From the NCBI RefSeq assembly GCF_905171765.1, contig NC_053392.1, forward strand, positions 450,094,722 through 450,158,721: DNA of 64,000 bases, read 5' to 3'. Source of the stretch: Bufo bufo. Taxonomy: Eukaryota > Chordata > Amphibia > Anura > Bufonidae. Each line of letters opens with the position of its first letter. The stretch's first letter is position 1. A model generated the notes under the pieces. It ran no database searches and was not told the DNA's origin. It saw only the letters and a list, made by a program, of their open reading frames with translations. The position numbers were made by a program, and so were the translations under genes. Below, one piece after another: positions 33,480 to 44,889 of the stretch.

Positions 33480-36110
33480 CAAAATTGACTTGGAGATCCT
33501 CCCACCTCATCGACCCTAAGATTGCGCAATAAAATTGCTACCTGTTGTGAAATATACCAAGGGACATATTTACAGTCTCTCAGGTCCAGAACATCAGGCT
33601 ATGCGAGAGTATATACAATATAATTTACAGAGGAGTCATGTTTGACCTTCTGTCTCTCCTATTGGAGCAGGATTTTTCTTTGTGAGTAAAAATTATAGGG
33701 GTCATAAACCATGCATAGATTATAGAGAATTGAATGAAATCACAATAAAAAATCTGTACCTACTGCCTTTGATCCCTGATTTACTTAACCAGATTCTAGG
33801 GGCTCAGTGGTTTTCTAAATTTGACCACAGTGGTGCTTACAATCTCATCTGTTTCAAGGAAGGAGATGAATGGAAAACGGCATTTAATAACTATGAGGAC
33901 CATTTTAAATATTTGGTTATGCCATTTGGGAATGCTCCTGCAGTATTTCAATATCTGGTAAGCAATATTTTTAGAGAGCATATTGGGTAATTTATGGTAG
34001 TTTATCTGAATGATATACTATTTTTCCCCTAACTGGGAATCGCACATATCACATATTAGGATGGTGCTACAGATTCACTGGGAGAACTAGTTATACATCA
34101 AAGCAGAGAAATGTGTGTTTGGGGTCTAGGAGGTGCCTTTTTATGGTACAACCTTACCCCTAAAGCCTTTAAGATGGACTCCACAAAAGTCTAGGCAATC
34201 ATGGAGTGGGTACAACCCATGTCTCTCAAGGCCCTACAGAGTTTTCTTGAGTTCGCAAATTACTACTGCAAAGTCGTTAAAGATTTTTCTGTAACTGTCA
34301 AATCACAGTGACTAAGAATGGGGCAGATTTACGTCACTAGCGACCTGAAACTGTTAATGCATTTTAGTAAAAGGTGTTTTCTTGATGCTCTTGTATTAAT
34401 TCAGCCAGATCAAACTAATCATTTGTGGGTGAGGTGGATGCTTCTGAGGTGGAGGTAAATGCCCTGCTCTCACAAGGAACACTGGCACTTCTCAGACCTT
34501 GCGCTTTTTTCCCCGTAAATGTTCTGCTATTGAAAGGAATTATGATATTGGGAATTGTTGCCATTAAGTGGGCCTTTGAAAAATAGCACCACTTTTTGGA
34601 AGGAGCTCAAAATCAAGTAACAGTGATTATGGATCACAAATACTTAATATTCTTGGAATCAGCCAAATAACTGAACCCCAGAGAGGAGGGGTGAGCATTA
34701 TCTTTTACTAGTTTTAATTTTGTGATCACTTTTAGGCCAGGATCTAAAAATGTTAAGGTAGAAGCATTATTTTGAACCTTCGGTGCAGTCCACCCTCCAG
34801 AATCAAAACCAAAGCCTATCTTATCTGTGTGCATTGTAAGTTCCACCATTTCACCCATATCTGGCATATGAAATTGAAAGAAACCAAAATCTATCCCCTG
34901 AGAATCCTCCAGATGGTAAATTGTTGGCCCCAAGCCATCTTCTAAATATTTTCTCCTCTTTTACCATGTTGATTCCCTTTATGTATTTAAAAGTTTCTAT
35001 CATATCCCCTCTGTCTCGTCTTTCTTCCAAGCTATACATGTTAAGGTCCTTTAATCTTTCCTGGTAAGTTTTATCCTTCAATCCATGTACTAGTTTAGTA
35101 GCTCTCCTCCTTCTGGAGATATGGTCTCCAGTACTGCGCACAATACTCCAAATGAGGTCTCACTAGTGCTCTGTAGAGCGGCATGAGCACCTCCCTCTTT
35201 CTACTGTTAATGCCTCTCCCTATACACCCAAGCATTCTGCTAGCATTTCCTGCTGCTCTATGACATTGTCTGCCTACCTTTAAGTCTTCTGAAATAATGA
35301 CTCCTAAATCCCTTTCCTCAGATACTGAGGTTAGGACTGTATCACTGATTTTATATTCTGCTCTTGGGTTTTTACGCCCCAGGTGCATTATCTTGCACTT
35401 ATCAACATTACCTTTTAGTTGCCAGATTTTTTACCATTCATCTAGTTTTCCTAAATCCTTTTCCATTTGGTGTATCCCTCCAGGAACATCAACCCTGTTA
35501 CAAATCTTTGTGTCATCAGCAAAAAGACACACCTTACCATCTAGGCCTTCTGCAATTTCGCGGATAAAGATATTAAACAATATGGGTCCAAGAACAGATC
35601 CCTGAGGTACCCCACTGTTAACAAGCCCATGGTCTGAATATACTCCATTGACTACAACCCTCTGTTGACTGTCCCTCAGCCACTGCCTAATCCATTCAAC
35701 AATATGGGAGTCCAAGCTTAAAGACTGCAATTTATTGATAGGCCTTCTATGTGGGACAGCTTTAAAAGCCTTACTAAAGTCTAGATAAGCGATGTCTACT
35801 GCACCTCCGCCATCTATTATTTTAGTCACCCAATCAAAAAAATCAATAAGATTAGTTTGACATGATCTCCCTGAAGTAAACCCATGCAGACAGAAAACAT
35901 TCTCAGGGGTTAGATTTTATAGTAGGAGATAAGGTTTGGCTATCGACTAAGAATCTGCAGAGGTATCCCCATTTCTTTCGCCCTTATGTAATAATCAAAA
36001 TTGCTAACCTTGTATTATACCTTAAGTTTCTGGATTCCTCCAAAATTCATAATTTTAATTAATTAATTTAAAGGTCTTGATTAAAAGGATTCTCCAGACT
36101 TTTAATATTG
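33480..36110 (+). pseudogene. Older Gypsy pol fragment, split by CR1
   Basis: Plus strand. RT region: '[13 protein letters not shown]' (two overlapping frames), '[14 protein letters not shown]', '[14 protein letters not shown]', '[17 protein letters not shown]', then 'VVYLNDILFF', where the catalytic YxDD reads YLND. RNase H-like remains follow to about 34860. After the CR1 insertion the integrase C-terminal region continues at 35915-36060 ('VGDKVWLSTKNLQRYP', 'FFRPYVI', 'SKIHNFN'). It has many stops and is much more degraded than the Gypsy at 23181, so an older or different lineage. No LTRs recognised. Confidence 0.75.
34862..35910 (-). pseudogene. CR1-type LINE reverse transcriptase fragment
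   Basis: Minus strand. The RT core is readable from 'DIAYLDFSKAF' through 'SGVPQGSVLGPILFNIFI' to the catalytic 'CLFADDTKI' (FADD box), all in the 35829-35431 stretch. A frameshift leads to 'RDLGVIISEDLK' and 'LYRALVRPHLEYCAQYW' (35388-35095), and a second to 'YQERLKDLNMYSLEERRDRG' (35141-34930). This is the normal order for CR1 ORF2. The endonuclease and 5' part are missing, as usual for 5' truncated LINE copies. The 3' limit against Gypsy sequence is approximate. Confidence 0.85.
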
Positions 36111-36149
36111 CTAACCTATCCTCAGAATAACTTTAGGGATGCTTTAGGG

Positions 36150-37046
36150 GGTGACCTGATCCCAGCATCCTGGCTCTAGTCTTCTTTCTGTATGAGCTGA
36201 CCCTAATGGTAGGAGGGCCCATACGCCGAAACCTCAGAACCTTGAAATCCCTGAGGTATGGAGAAAGGGAAATCCACGACACAGATGAGCCAGAGTCTCC
36301 CACAGGCCTAGCAACAAAGGACAACAACACTAAGGAAATGACAGGTAAGTAACCAGTGGCCAGAGACAACTAAACCAACCACAACAGTAAATATGGTCAC
36401 TTACCTGCTGCTGCTGCAGCTGCTGGAAGACACCAAAGAAGAACACGGCTGAAGTAACCTGAAACCCAAATAAACGTGCTGCCATCCAAACACCTTCCAG
36501 ATGCAGTCCGTACTGACACACACGAACCAGGACTCCAGCAACTGCACATCATAGGAAAATGGTTCCCCCCTCCGGGAAACCAACCCCCTACCGGAGGGAC
36601 AACACACACACAGGGAAACGTCTTGCACACATGCAGGGACAAACACCAACAACATCCCAGACATGTAACAACAAACAAGATGTACAACAAACCCTGAACA
36701 TAAAACCCACATACAAGGGAGACAAAGGAATGACATTGCTAAGAGACCTCGATGTCCAACAAGATGGCCCTCAATGACTGGGCAGATGGAACAGCCACAG
36801 AATGGAGAATAGCTTCCAGCCCATAGCAAGGCTAGAGCACAACTAACCTTCAAGCAGAGGCTAAATAGCTAGAAGAGACCACACCCTGATCTAACCAAGT
36901 CAGGATATTAACCCCACGCACACCACACAGCAGGGAGACACAACTTAAAGGGGAAGTACACATGCAAACCACAAACTACACGTTGCCACAAGCAATGAGT
37001 CTGCACGGCAACCGCGTCACGGTCAAACACCAATATGACAGTGACA
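36150..37046. mobile_element. LTR remnant related to 26963-28101
   Basis: Shares blocks with the solo LTR at 26963: 'ggtaggagggcccatacgcc' (against 'ggtaggaggacccatgcgca'), 'aacttaaaggggaagt' and 'cggcaaccgc', in the same order, and ends gtgaca at 37046. The 5' end is not clear. The long frames within it are not genes. Confidence 0.55.
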
Positions 37047-37364
37047 TGCATATATTTAAAAATGTATTATAGCTACTGAGTTATTCAATGAACTGTACCT
37101 GTATAGCACAACCTACTGTTTTGCTTGTTTTCTAATTTCTCTGTCTTGCTGACTGAGACAGAAGCACATGGTGATTTCTGTCCTTCAAATGCCTTCAGCT
37201 AAAAGGGCACATCTATGAGAAAGGATACACCCCCTAAGCTGACATTTTAAAATAAATCTAGCAGAAGAATTGGAGCAATAAATGGGGAGATCTCTAGATC
37301 CACGTGTGGCACTGAGCTGGTTATAGGTTTGTTAGAAAAGGTTGTCATGTACTACAGTAAATGG
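37047..37364. other. No feature seen
   Basis: AT-rich, no reading frame or terminal repeat recognised. Confidence 0.5.
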
Positions 37365-38246
37365 CAAACCCAGGCACTCAGCATATACACAGATATAATA
37401 CAAAAATATATAGCCAAAAATGGATCTTTATCGAAATTGATAAAACAAATAAATAGATGCATAAATTGTCAAAGACAAACACAACCTCATTGAGAGAGCA
37501 CAAAACACATTGGGACATCAAGTTACACCACGCAACAACAAAAAACATTTCGTCTGCTACTGGGCAAAAATCATTTGTCCTATACTAAATCGAGTGTGCG
37601 GATTACAAATCCGAAGTCAGAATTGTTGTAATACGTCACAAAATTTTGCTATGCATAAGTATGCCTAAATGAATTAAGCACTTGGAAAGCATTGAATAAT
37701 TTTTAACAGAACGAGTTTTACTCCAACAATTACCTGATCTACATCAAAGTTTGCGTAGAAAACAGTGTATAAAAATGTAAGGAAATAACTCAATTTCAAA
37801 AAGTCTCGTTTTTCAGTTTAAAAGTCTTACTTGAGTAAGGCCCAGTACTGTTAAAAGTGCTTCAGGCATCTTCTTTTGTGAACGGTCATATTTTCCCGTT
37901 GCAAAACCAGCAGTAGTTCCCCATCATGTTGGGATTCCAGCAGCCTTGATACCTGTTCTCCATTGTAGAAATATCTTTATGGAACCGCTCTCCATGTTCA
38001 TCACTTACGTGTCCCAAATTAGGTGGGAAAAAGTCAAGATGGGAATGTAAGAAATGCCTTTCAATGACATTCGGCAGCCAAGTTGTTCATATGCTGTAAG
38101 CATGTTGACTACTAATTCAGCATAGTTTGCAGATCGTCTATTCCCAAGGAAGTTCTGCACTACTAGCACAAATGCATCCCAAGCTGCAAGACGCACTCGC
38201 TTTGTCAGATTCTTGCGCTGATCATAAGTAGTGTATTTGACACATA

Positions 38247-39892
38247 CAGCCAGGTCCATAAATATTGGGACATCGACACAATTCTAGCATTTTTGGCTCT
38301 ATAAACCACCACAATGGACTTGAAATGAAACAAACAAGATGTACTTTAACTGCAGACTGTCAGCTTTAATTTGAGGGTATTTACATCCAAATCAGGTGAA
38401 CCGTGTAGGAATTACAACAGTTTGCATATGTGCCTCCCACTTGTTAAGGAACCAAAAGTAATTGGACAATTGGCTTCTCAGCTGTTCCATGGCTATGTGT
38501 GTGTTATTCCCTCATTATACCAATTACAATGAGCAGATAAAAGGTCCAGAGTTCATTTCAAGTGTGCTATTTGCATTTGGAATCTGTTGCTGTCAACTCT
38601 CAAGATGAGATCCAAAGAGCTGTCACTATCAGTGAAGCAAGCCATCATTAGACTGAAAAAAACAAAACAAACCCATCAGAGAGATAGCAAAAACATTAGG
38701 CGTGGCCAAAACAACTGTTTGGAACATTCTTAAAAAGAAGGAACGCACCGGTGAGCTCAGCAACACCAAAAGACCCGGAAGACCACAGAAACTGTGGTGG
38801 ATGACCGAAGAATTCTTTCCCTGGTGAAGAAAACACCCTTCACAACAGTTGGCCAGATCAAGAACACTCTCCAGGAGGTAGGTGTATGTGTGTCAAAGTC
38901 AACAATCAAGAGAAGACTTCACCAGAGTAAATACAGAGGGTTCACCACAAGATGTAAATGATTGGTGAGCCTCAAAAACAGGAAGGCCAGATTAGAGTTT
39001 GCCAAACGACATCTAAAAAAGCCTTCACAGTTCTGGAACAACATCCTATGGACAGATGAGACCAAGATTAACTTATACCAGAGTGATGGGAAGAGAAAAG
39101 TATGGAGAAGGAAAGGAACTGCTCATGATCCTAAGCATACCACCTCATCAGTTAAGCATAGTGGTGGTAGTGTCATGGCGTGGGCATGTATGGCTGCCAA
39201 TGGAACTGGTTCTCTTGTATTTATTGATGATGTGACTGCTGACAAAAGCAGCAGGATGAATTCTGAAGTGTTTCGGGCAATATTATCAGCTCATATTCAG
39301 CCAAATGCTTCAGAACTCATTAGACGGCGCTTCACAGTGCAGATGGACCACGACCCAAAGCATACTGCAAAAGCAACCAAAGAGTTTTTTTAAGGGAAAG
39401 AAGTGGAATGTTATGCAATGGCCAAGTCAATCACCTGACCTGAATCCGATTGAGCCTGCATTTCACTTGCTGAAGACAAAACTGAAGGGAAAATGCCCCA
39501 AGAGCAAGCAGGAACTGAAGACAGTTGCAGTAGAGGCCTGGCAGAGCATCACCAGGGATGAAACCCAGCGTCTGGTGATGTCTATGCGTTCCAGACTTCA
39601 GGCTGTAATTGACTGCAAAGGATTTGCAACCAAGTATTAAAAAGTGAAAGTTGATTTATGATTATTATTCTGTCCCATTACTTTTGGTTCCTTAACAAGT
39701 GGGAGGCACATATGCCAAGTGTTGTAATTCCTACACCATTCCCCTGATTTGGATGTAAATACCCTCAAATTAAAGCTGAGAGTCTGCAGTTAAAGCACAT
39801 CCTGTTTGTTTCATTTCAAATCCATTGTGGTGGTTTATAGAGCCAAAAATGTTAGAATTGTGTCGATGTCCCAATATTTATGGACCTGACTG
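38247..39892 (+). mobile_element. Tc1 transposon, 1646 bp
   Basis: Flanked by TA (38245-38246 and 39893-39894). Long inverted ends of about 70 bp beginning CAG(C/T)CAGGTCCATAAATATT and including 'ttggctctataaaccaccac'. A different Tc1 family from the one at 9999. Confidence 0.95.
38605..39640 (+). pseudogene. Tc1 transposase, three disruptions
   Basis: Starts ATG at 38605 ('MRSKELSLSVKQAIIRL'). A frameshift near 38660 precedes the HTH and GRPR hook ('KRPGRPQKT'). The codon at 38959-38961 is TGA before 'LVSLKNRKARLEFAKRH'. The catalytic core then runs to 39390 with the first Asp in 'LWTDETKINLY' and the second in 'MDHDPKHTAK'. A second frameshift near 39385 leads to 'SQSPDLNPIEPAFH', the catalytic Glu. 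C-terminus 'GFATKY' at 39640. Length and order are normal for Tc1 (about 340 residues). Inactive. Confidence 0.9.
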
Positions 39893-40390
39893 TATGTAGC
39901 AGAAATTGTCTGGATCGTTAACACATTTGCGTTTATCCATCTTAAGTTTCAAAACTGATAGCACTATAACAGATCACTTTATCAAAATCTGTCCAGCTTG
40001 CCTTATATGCTTACTGCTAACTTTAGCCTGAGTGTGTCCGAACAGGTCTGGACATGTCCATTGGAATATCTCCAATATAATGCATTAATATTATAACTGA
40101 ATAGGCTTTTTATGTATAACCTTAAATCTAGACGTGTCAGGCAAACTCTGAGTTCATATTTGGAATCAGCGCATCATTGGAATCATTTTAGTATAAATCA
40201 CATGTTTTTCGCTCAGTAGCAAAATCATTGTTGCGTGGTGTTATAGCATTGCAAATAATGGAAAAGGTGGGATGGAAAAACAAGTATAAATAAATACAAA
40301 ATCAAACCATGTGGCTCCCCCACCTAGATAAAAAAAACATGATTCACAACATATACCTAATACAGACCCGGCTGGTGGCACCTCCAAGAG

Positions 40391-40426
40391 ACCCTGACAC
40401 GTGTTTCGCATCAGCTTCCTCAGGGG
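40391..40426 (-). ncRNA. Hammerhead-ribozyme-like motif
   Basis: The minus strand reads CCCCTGAGGAAGC-TGAT-GCGAAAC-ACGTGTC-AGGG. CUGAGGA and GAAA core boxes are present, stem II is only 2 bp (GC/GC), a potential cleavage triplet GUC follows, and CCC/GGG can form stem I after an A-C mismatch. One extra A lies between CUGAGGA and stem II, as in the other copies here. Confidence 0.5.
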
Positions 40427-41199
40427 GAGTAGGTATGTACTATGTACTATGGAAGTATGCACTATATCATGTATGATTTTCATTTTTTACATTAATCATG
40501 AGATATTATTGCAAAAAACATTTATCCACTTTCCACTGGATAAATGTTTAGCTGCTGCAGTTATTGCTATAAACTTCAACCAAACACGTTAAGCATCATA
40601 ATGACCATATCTGAAAAAGAAACCAACTTCTATATATATTTTTGGTTACATCTATTGTTGATCGAGCACCAAAGTGCTCGGGTGTTTAGATGCTCAGGTC
40701 GAGCACCTCGGGATGCTCGGGTGCTCTACCGAGCACACCAGCACAATGGAAATCAATGGGAGAACCCGAACATTAAACCAGGCACCCCCTGCTCTGAAGA
40801 GGGGAGGGTTTCTGGATCATAGGAAAAGGTCAGAAATTGATAGAAACACCACCGAAATGGTTCAGGAAAAGCATGCAGAGGATGTCTGGATGCATCTTGG
40901 ACTCCCAGGTCACTGCTGAGAACAATGTTATTACGCCACTTTTACAGACTGACACTAATACGCACAAAACCGAAGACAAGATTGATTTACTTGTATATAA
41001 AGTGCAAGTGCTGCCAAAAATTACAAGGAAGAAGAACTCTGATACAACCTGTATATCACATAAAAGAGGGCCTCATTCACATTGTGGTAAAATTGTTCAG
41101 GTAGTGGGACTCCTACACTCATAAAGCCTATGCACTAAGTGAAAGGGCTGCCAAAAATTAGAAGGAATTGGCACTCCAATACACCCTTTATTACACATA

Positions 41200-41640
41200 A
41201 AGGAGGGTATCATAGACCCTTGAAAAATTATGATTGCTGGCATGCTGGTGACCCTCAAAAATATTAGGAACAAGGGCCTGCTGGTGACCCTCTAAAACAT
41301 TAGGGGTGAGGGTCTGCTGCAGAGCTGACTCTCTAAAACATTAGGGGCGAGTGCCTGCTGCTGATCTGAGCATCGAAAAAATTATGGGCTAGTGCCTGCT
41401 GCTGAGCTGACCATTGAAAAAATTATGGGCGAGGGCCTGCTGGTGAGCTGACCCTGTAAAACATTATGGTTGAGGGAATGCTGGTGAGCTGACCCTCTAA
41501 AACATTACATGCAAGGGCCTGCAGGTGAGCTGACCCTATAAAAGATTGTAGGTGAGGGACTGCTGGTGAGCTGACCCTCTAAAACATTATATGCGAGGGC
41601 ATGCAGGTGAGCTGACCCTCTACAACATTAGGAGTGAGGG
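41200..41640. repeat. 3' tandem array of hAT copy C, about 42-bp unit
   Basis: About ten units containing 'gctgaccctctaaaacatta' and 'gagggcctgctggtga'. It lies between the terminal end and the transposase stop, the same place as the arrays in copies A and B but with an unrelated unit. Confidence 0.9.
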
Positions 41641-42517
41641 CAGACTAATAAGCATGTTGAAATGATGGAAGAGGAGGAGGAGGAAGAGAAAAGGAAGATT
41701 GAACAATATACCCTTTTTCTGGTGGAAGGGGTGCATGGGAATACAGTGTATTCAGTACATTATAAAAAACACATTTAAAGTGCCTTTATGTTCAGCCGCT
41801 TTCCTCTGGTGGAGTAGAGAAGTCAGGGGCAATCCAGGCCATGTTCATTTTTATCAGAGTCAACCGGTCAGCATTTTTCAGTTGGCGGATGCGCTTATCA
41901 GTTATTATGCCCCCAGTAGCAATAAACACCCGCTCTGACAAAACGCTGGGTAGTCTGCTACGTACTTCATCACCATCTTCTAAAACTTTTCTCTCCTTGT
42001 GACACTAGGCCGCACATCAGGGTGAGGGTGCTGGCGGGGTGTCATGAAACTGTCCAAGGCCTTGGAGAGTGTTGCCATGCCTCTGTTGGAACTGCTGTGT
42101 GTTCCCCTCCTCTCCCCTCCTCGGTTGCCCAAGGAACTAAGTACTCTGCTGCCAGCATTGTCAGATGGAAATTTTTGGAGCAATTTTTCCACAAGGACCT
42201 TCTGGTAATGCACCATTTTGCTTGTCCTCTTCACCACAGGAATGATAGATGGGAAGTTCTCTTTGTAGCAGAGTTCGAGCAGGGTGAGAAACCAGTAATC
42301 GGTGTTGTCCAAAATGCGTAAAACGCGTGGGTCACGGGAAAGGCAGCCTAACATAAAGTCAGCCATGTGTGCCAGCGTTCCAACAGGCAAGACTTCGCTG
42401 TCATCATCAGAAGAATGCTGTAAAAGGGCTGTGTACTAGCTTGTACACACTGTGATACCTTTTCGCGCAAAACCACAATAGCGAAAGTCATCTTTTTAGA
42501 AATATTTATTTGTTCAG

Positions 42518-42560
42518 GTGACAACGCGTTTCGGAGTAAAAATACTCCTTTATCAAGTCT
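42518..42560 (-). ncRNA. Hammerhead-like motif, left arm
   Basis: The minus strand reads TTGATAAAGGAGTA-TTTT-TACTCCGAAAC then GCGTTGTC. A stable 6-bp stem II (GGAGUA/UACUCC) and GAAA are present, but the first box is UUGAUAA in place of CUGANGA (positions C3 and G8 changed), so activity is unlikely. Confidence 0.4.
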
Positions 42561-42650
42561 TAAGGGCCGGGCATACACGATTGGCAGGGCTGGTCCAATT
42601 GCTGGTGCCGGGTCCTGTCCTTGTGTAGGCTTGATAAAGGAGTATTTTTA

Positions 42651-42694
42651 GACTTGATAAAGGAGTATTTTTACTCCGAAACGCGTTGTCACCT
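42651..42694 (+). ncRNA. Hammerhead-like motif, right arm
   Basis: Inverted copy of the left-arm motif, with the same UUGAUAA box, 6-bp stem II and GAAACGCGUUGUC. A partial duplicate of its first half lies just upstream (42630-42650). Confidence 0.4.
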
Positions 42695-44889
42695 GAACAA
42701 ATAAATATTTCTAAAAAGACGACTTTCGCTATTGTGGTTTTGCGCCAAAAGGTATCACAGTGTGTACAAGCTAGTACACAGCCCTTTTACAGCATTCTAT
42801 ATCACTCCTCTGGAGTACTGGCGACTCCAAGGATTGAGAAAGATACCGGCAGCATACCTCATCTGGATCTAATTTTTACTCCCCCCCCCCCCCCGCCTTT
42901 GCAAGTGTGGTGCTGACACAAGCACAAACACCAGAAGGTGAGTGTAATTACTGATACAGTACTCTATCTAACACTATCTACCAGAAACTACTACCCTATG
43001 AGCGCCTTGTTTCCCGTTTATCTCGCCAAATCATCAGAAGAATGACTCTCAATCTCCTCATCCTCTTCCTCCTCTTCTGCCCATCCACGCTGAACAAATG
43101 GAATTAAAATTCCATGGGTACTACACTCTGTAGCGGAGGCACCCGTCTCCTGCTTCTCCTCCTCATCCAATTTGCGCTGAGAAGACAAACTGAGGGTGGT
43201 CTGGCTATCATCCTGTATAATGTCTTCCCCCATTTCCACCTCTTCCACATGAAAAGCATCAGACTTAATTGTGAGCAGCGAGCGTTTGATTAGACACAGA
43301 AGTTAGATGGTGAGGCTGATAATAGCGTTATCACCGCTCACCATCTGTGTTGATTAATCAAAGTTTCTTACAACCTCACAAAGGTCAGACATCCATGCCC
43401 ACTCCTCGATTGTGAAGAGCGGAAGCTGACTGGAAAGGCGAAGACCATGTTGCAGCTGGAATTCCACTACTGCCCTCTGCTGCTCACAAAGCCTGGCCAA
43501 CATGTGGAACGTCGAGTTCCAGCGCGTGCTCATGTCACACAACAGTCGGTGAGCTGGCAATTGTAAGCGCTGCTTCAGCGTTAACAGACCAGCGGAAGCT
43601 GTCGATGACTTGCGGAAATGTGCACACAAGCAGCACACCTTCACCAGTAGCTCAGGCAAATTAGGGCAGGTTTTGAGAAACCGCTGAACCACTAAATTGA
43701 AGACGTGGGCTAGGCATGCGATGTGCGTGAGCTTGCCGAGCTCCAAAGCTGCCACCAAGTTACGGCCATTATCAGACACAACCATGCCTGGTTCTAGGTT
43801 GAGTGGCTAGAGCCACAGCTCAGTCTGGTCTCTTATCCCCTGCCACAACTCTGCGGCGGTGTGCTGTTTGTCACCTAAGCAGATCAGCTTAAGCATGGCC
43901 TGTTGACGCTTCCCCACTGAAGTGCTACACTGCTTCCAGCTACCGACTGATGGCTGACTGGTGCTGCAAGAGGATAATTCTGAGGTGGAAGTGGAGGAGG
44001 AGGCGGAGAAGTGGGGGTTGGAACCACTAACATAGGTGATGGCGGAAACCCTGATGGAATTAGGGCCCGCAATGCTTGGCGTCGGTAGCACCTGTGCCTT
44101 CCCAGGGTATGACTCGCTCGCAGCCTCAAGCACGTGTCCATGTGTCAGTGGTTTAGTGGACCTTCCCAGTAACTGCGTTGGTCAGGGCACGGTTGATGTT
44201 ACGGGACACATGCTGGGGACTGTGGCCAGGGACTGCTTAACGAGGTACGGCTGACGACATCAGGCTGCGGAAGGCCTCAGTGTCCACAAGCCTAAATGGG
44301 ACCATTTCCAGGGCCAGTAATTTGGAAAGTTGTGCATTTAGTGCTATGGTATGTGGGTGGATGGCTGGGAATTTCCAATTGCGTTCAAATGCCTGGGGTA
44401 AGGACATTTGTACGCTGCGCTGGGACACGGAAGTGGATGTGGTCGCTGATGGTGCTTGCGAAGGTCCAGGTGCAGGGCGAGAGGCATCCGGGGCTGCGCC
44501 TTCCACAGGGGATTGGCCAGCACGTAACACAGGGGAAGATGAGGCAGTGGTATGACCCGCAGACACAGATTTTGGACCCAGGCATTCGGCCCACCTATTA
44601 CGGTGCTTTGATGCCATGTGGCGGATCATACTGGTGATGGTGAGGTTGCTAGTGTTCATGCCTCTACTCATTTTTGTATGGCACAGGTTGCAAATTACAA
44701 TTTTTTTGGCAATGCCCTGATAATTGGTATATAACACCATAATAGCAATAGCAAATAAGTGTGACTGACATATATAGCTATTGGTAAGTGCATGTTTGAC
44801 AGTGTTAACAAACAGCTTGCTTAAAAACACAGTGCCCCATTGCATGTGTTACGCTTTTCCATATTGCACAAAAATTGTACTCTATCAGG

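Larger units (their letters stand above)
37840..39958 (-). pseudogene. Remnant of an uncharacterised transposon protein (CYIC / HGERFH family)
   Basis: Minus strand, split by a Tc1. The ATG at about 39958 opens 'MDKRKCVNDPDNFCYI'. Across the Tc1 (38246) the frame goes on 'CVKYTTYDQRKNLTKRVRLA', then after an apparent internal deletion 'FLGNRRSANYAELVVNML', 'EQLGCRMSLK', and in a shifted frame 'LHSHLDFFPPNLGHVSDEHG', 'ERFHKDISTMENRYQGCWNP' and 'MMGNYCWF'. I recall proteins with this N-terminal Cys pattern and C-terminal HGERFHxD and RYQGxW motifs from many invertebrate and vertebrate genomes, always without a known function. The location between inverted repeats suggests it is that element's transposase. 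Heavily deleted here. Confidence 0.6.
37526..40240. mobile_element. Small DNA transposon with CACCACGCAACAA ends and TTA duplication
   Basis: The left end reads CACCACGCAACAA and the right end TTGTTGCGTGGTG; both are flanked by TTA (37523-37525 and 40241-40243). After removing the Tc1 inside it, the element is about 1.07 kb. It carries the remains of one gene on the minus strand (see 37840-39958). I cannot assign a superfamily; a 3-bp TTA duplication is uncommon. Confidence 0.7.
37365..40460. mobile_element. Penelope-like insertion, split by a TTA-flanked transposon
   Basis: The left part (about 37365-37525) and right part (40241-40460) flank the transposon at 37526. The right part has a hammerhead-like motif (40391-40426). 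No coding sequence. The target duplication was not found, so the limits are approximate; grouping rests on the motif and layout. Confidence 0.4.
42418..43029. mobile_element. Penelope-like insertion, 612 bp, 15-bp duplication
   Basis: Perfect 15-bp duplication ATCATCAGAAGAATG (42403-42417 and 43030-43044) inside the hAT C transposase. Two arms of about 150 bp (42418-42562 and 42651-42802) are near-perfect inverted repeats. Each arm holds a hammerhead-like motif. The tail 42803-43029 is unique. No coding sequence. Confidence 0.8.
41792..44845 (-). pseudogene. hAT copy C transposase (broken)
   Basis: Minus strand. BED zinc finger near 44700-44600 ('VICNLCHTKMSRG', 'MIRHMASKH'), catalytic start region ending 'LMSSAVPR' (44237), then the middle frame with Asp in 'MVVSDNGRNLVAA', 'CLAHVFNLVVQ', 'CDMSTRWNSTFHML' (43785-43354), an acidic insert 'EEEEEDEEIESHSSDD', 'LDNTDYWFLTLLEL' and the dimerisation motif 'SERVFIATGGIITDKR' near 41920; stop at 41794-41792. 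The finger pattern C-x2-CHxxMxRG matches copy D, so C and D form one subfamily apart from A and B. A Penelope-like insertion at 42418-43029, frameshifts and stops disable it. Confidence 0.85.

Noticed and set aside
36401..36853. 150-codon minus-strand frame with hydrophobic segments
   Set aside because: Lies in an LTR-like remnant; the overlapping alternative frames and lack of any known motif argue against a gene.
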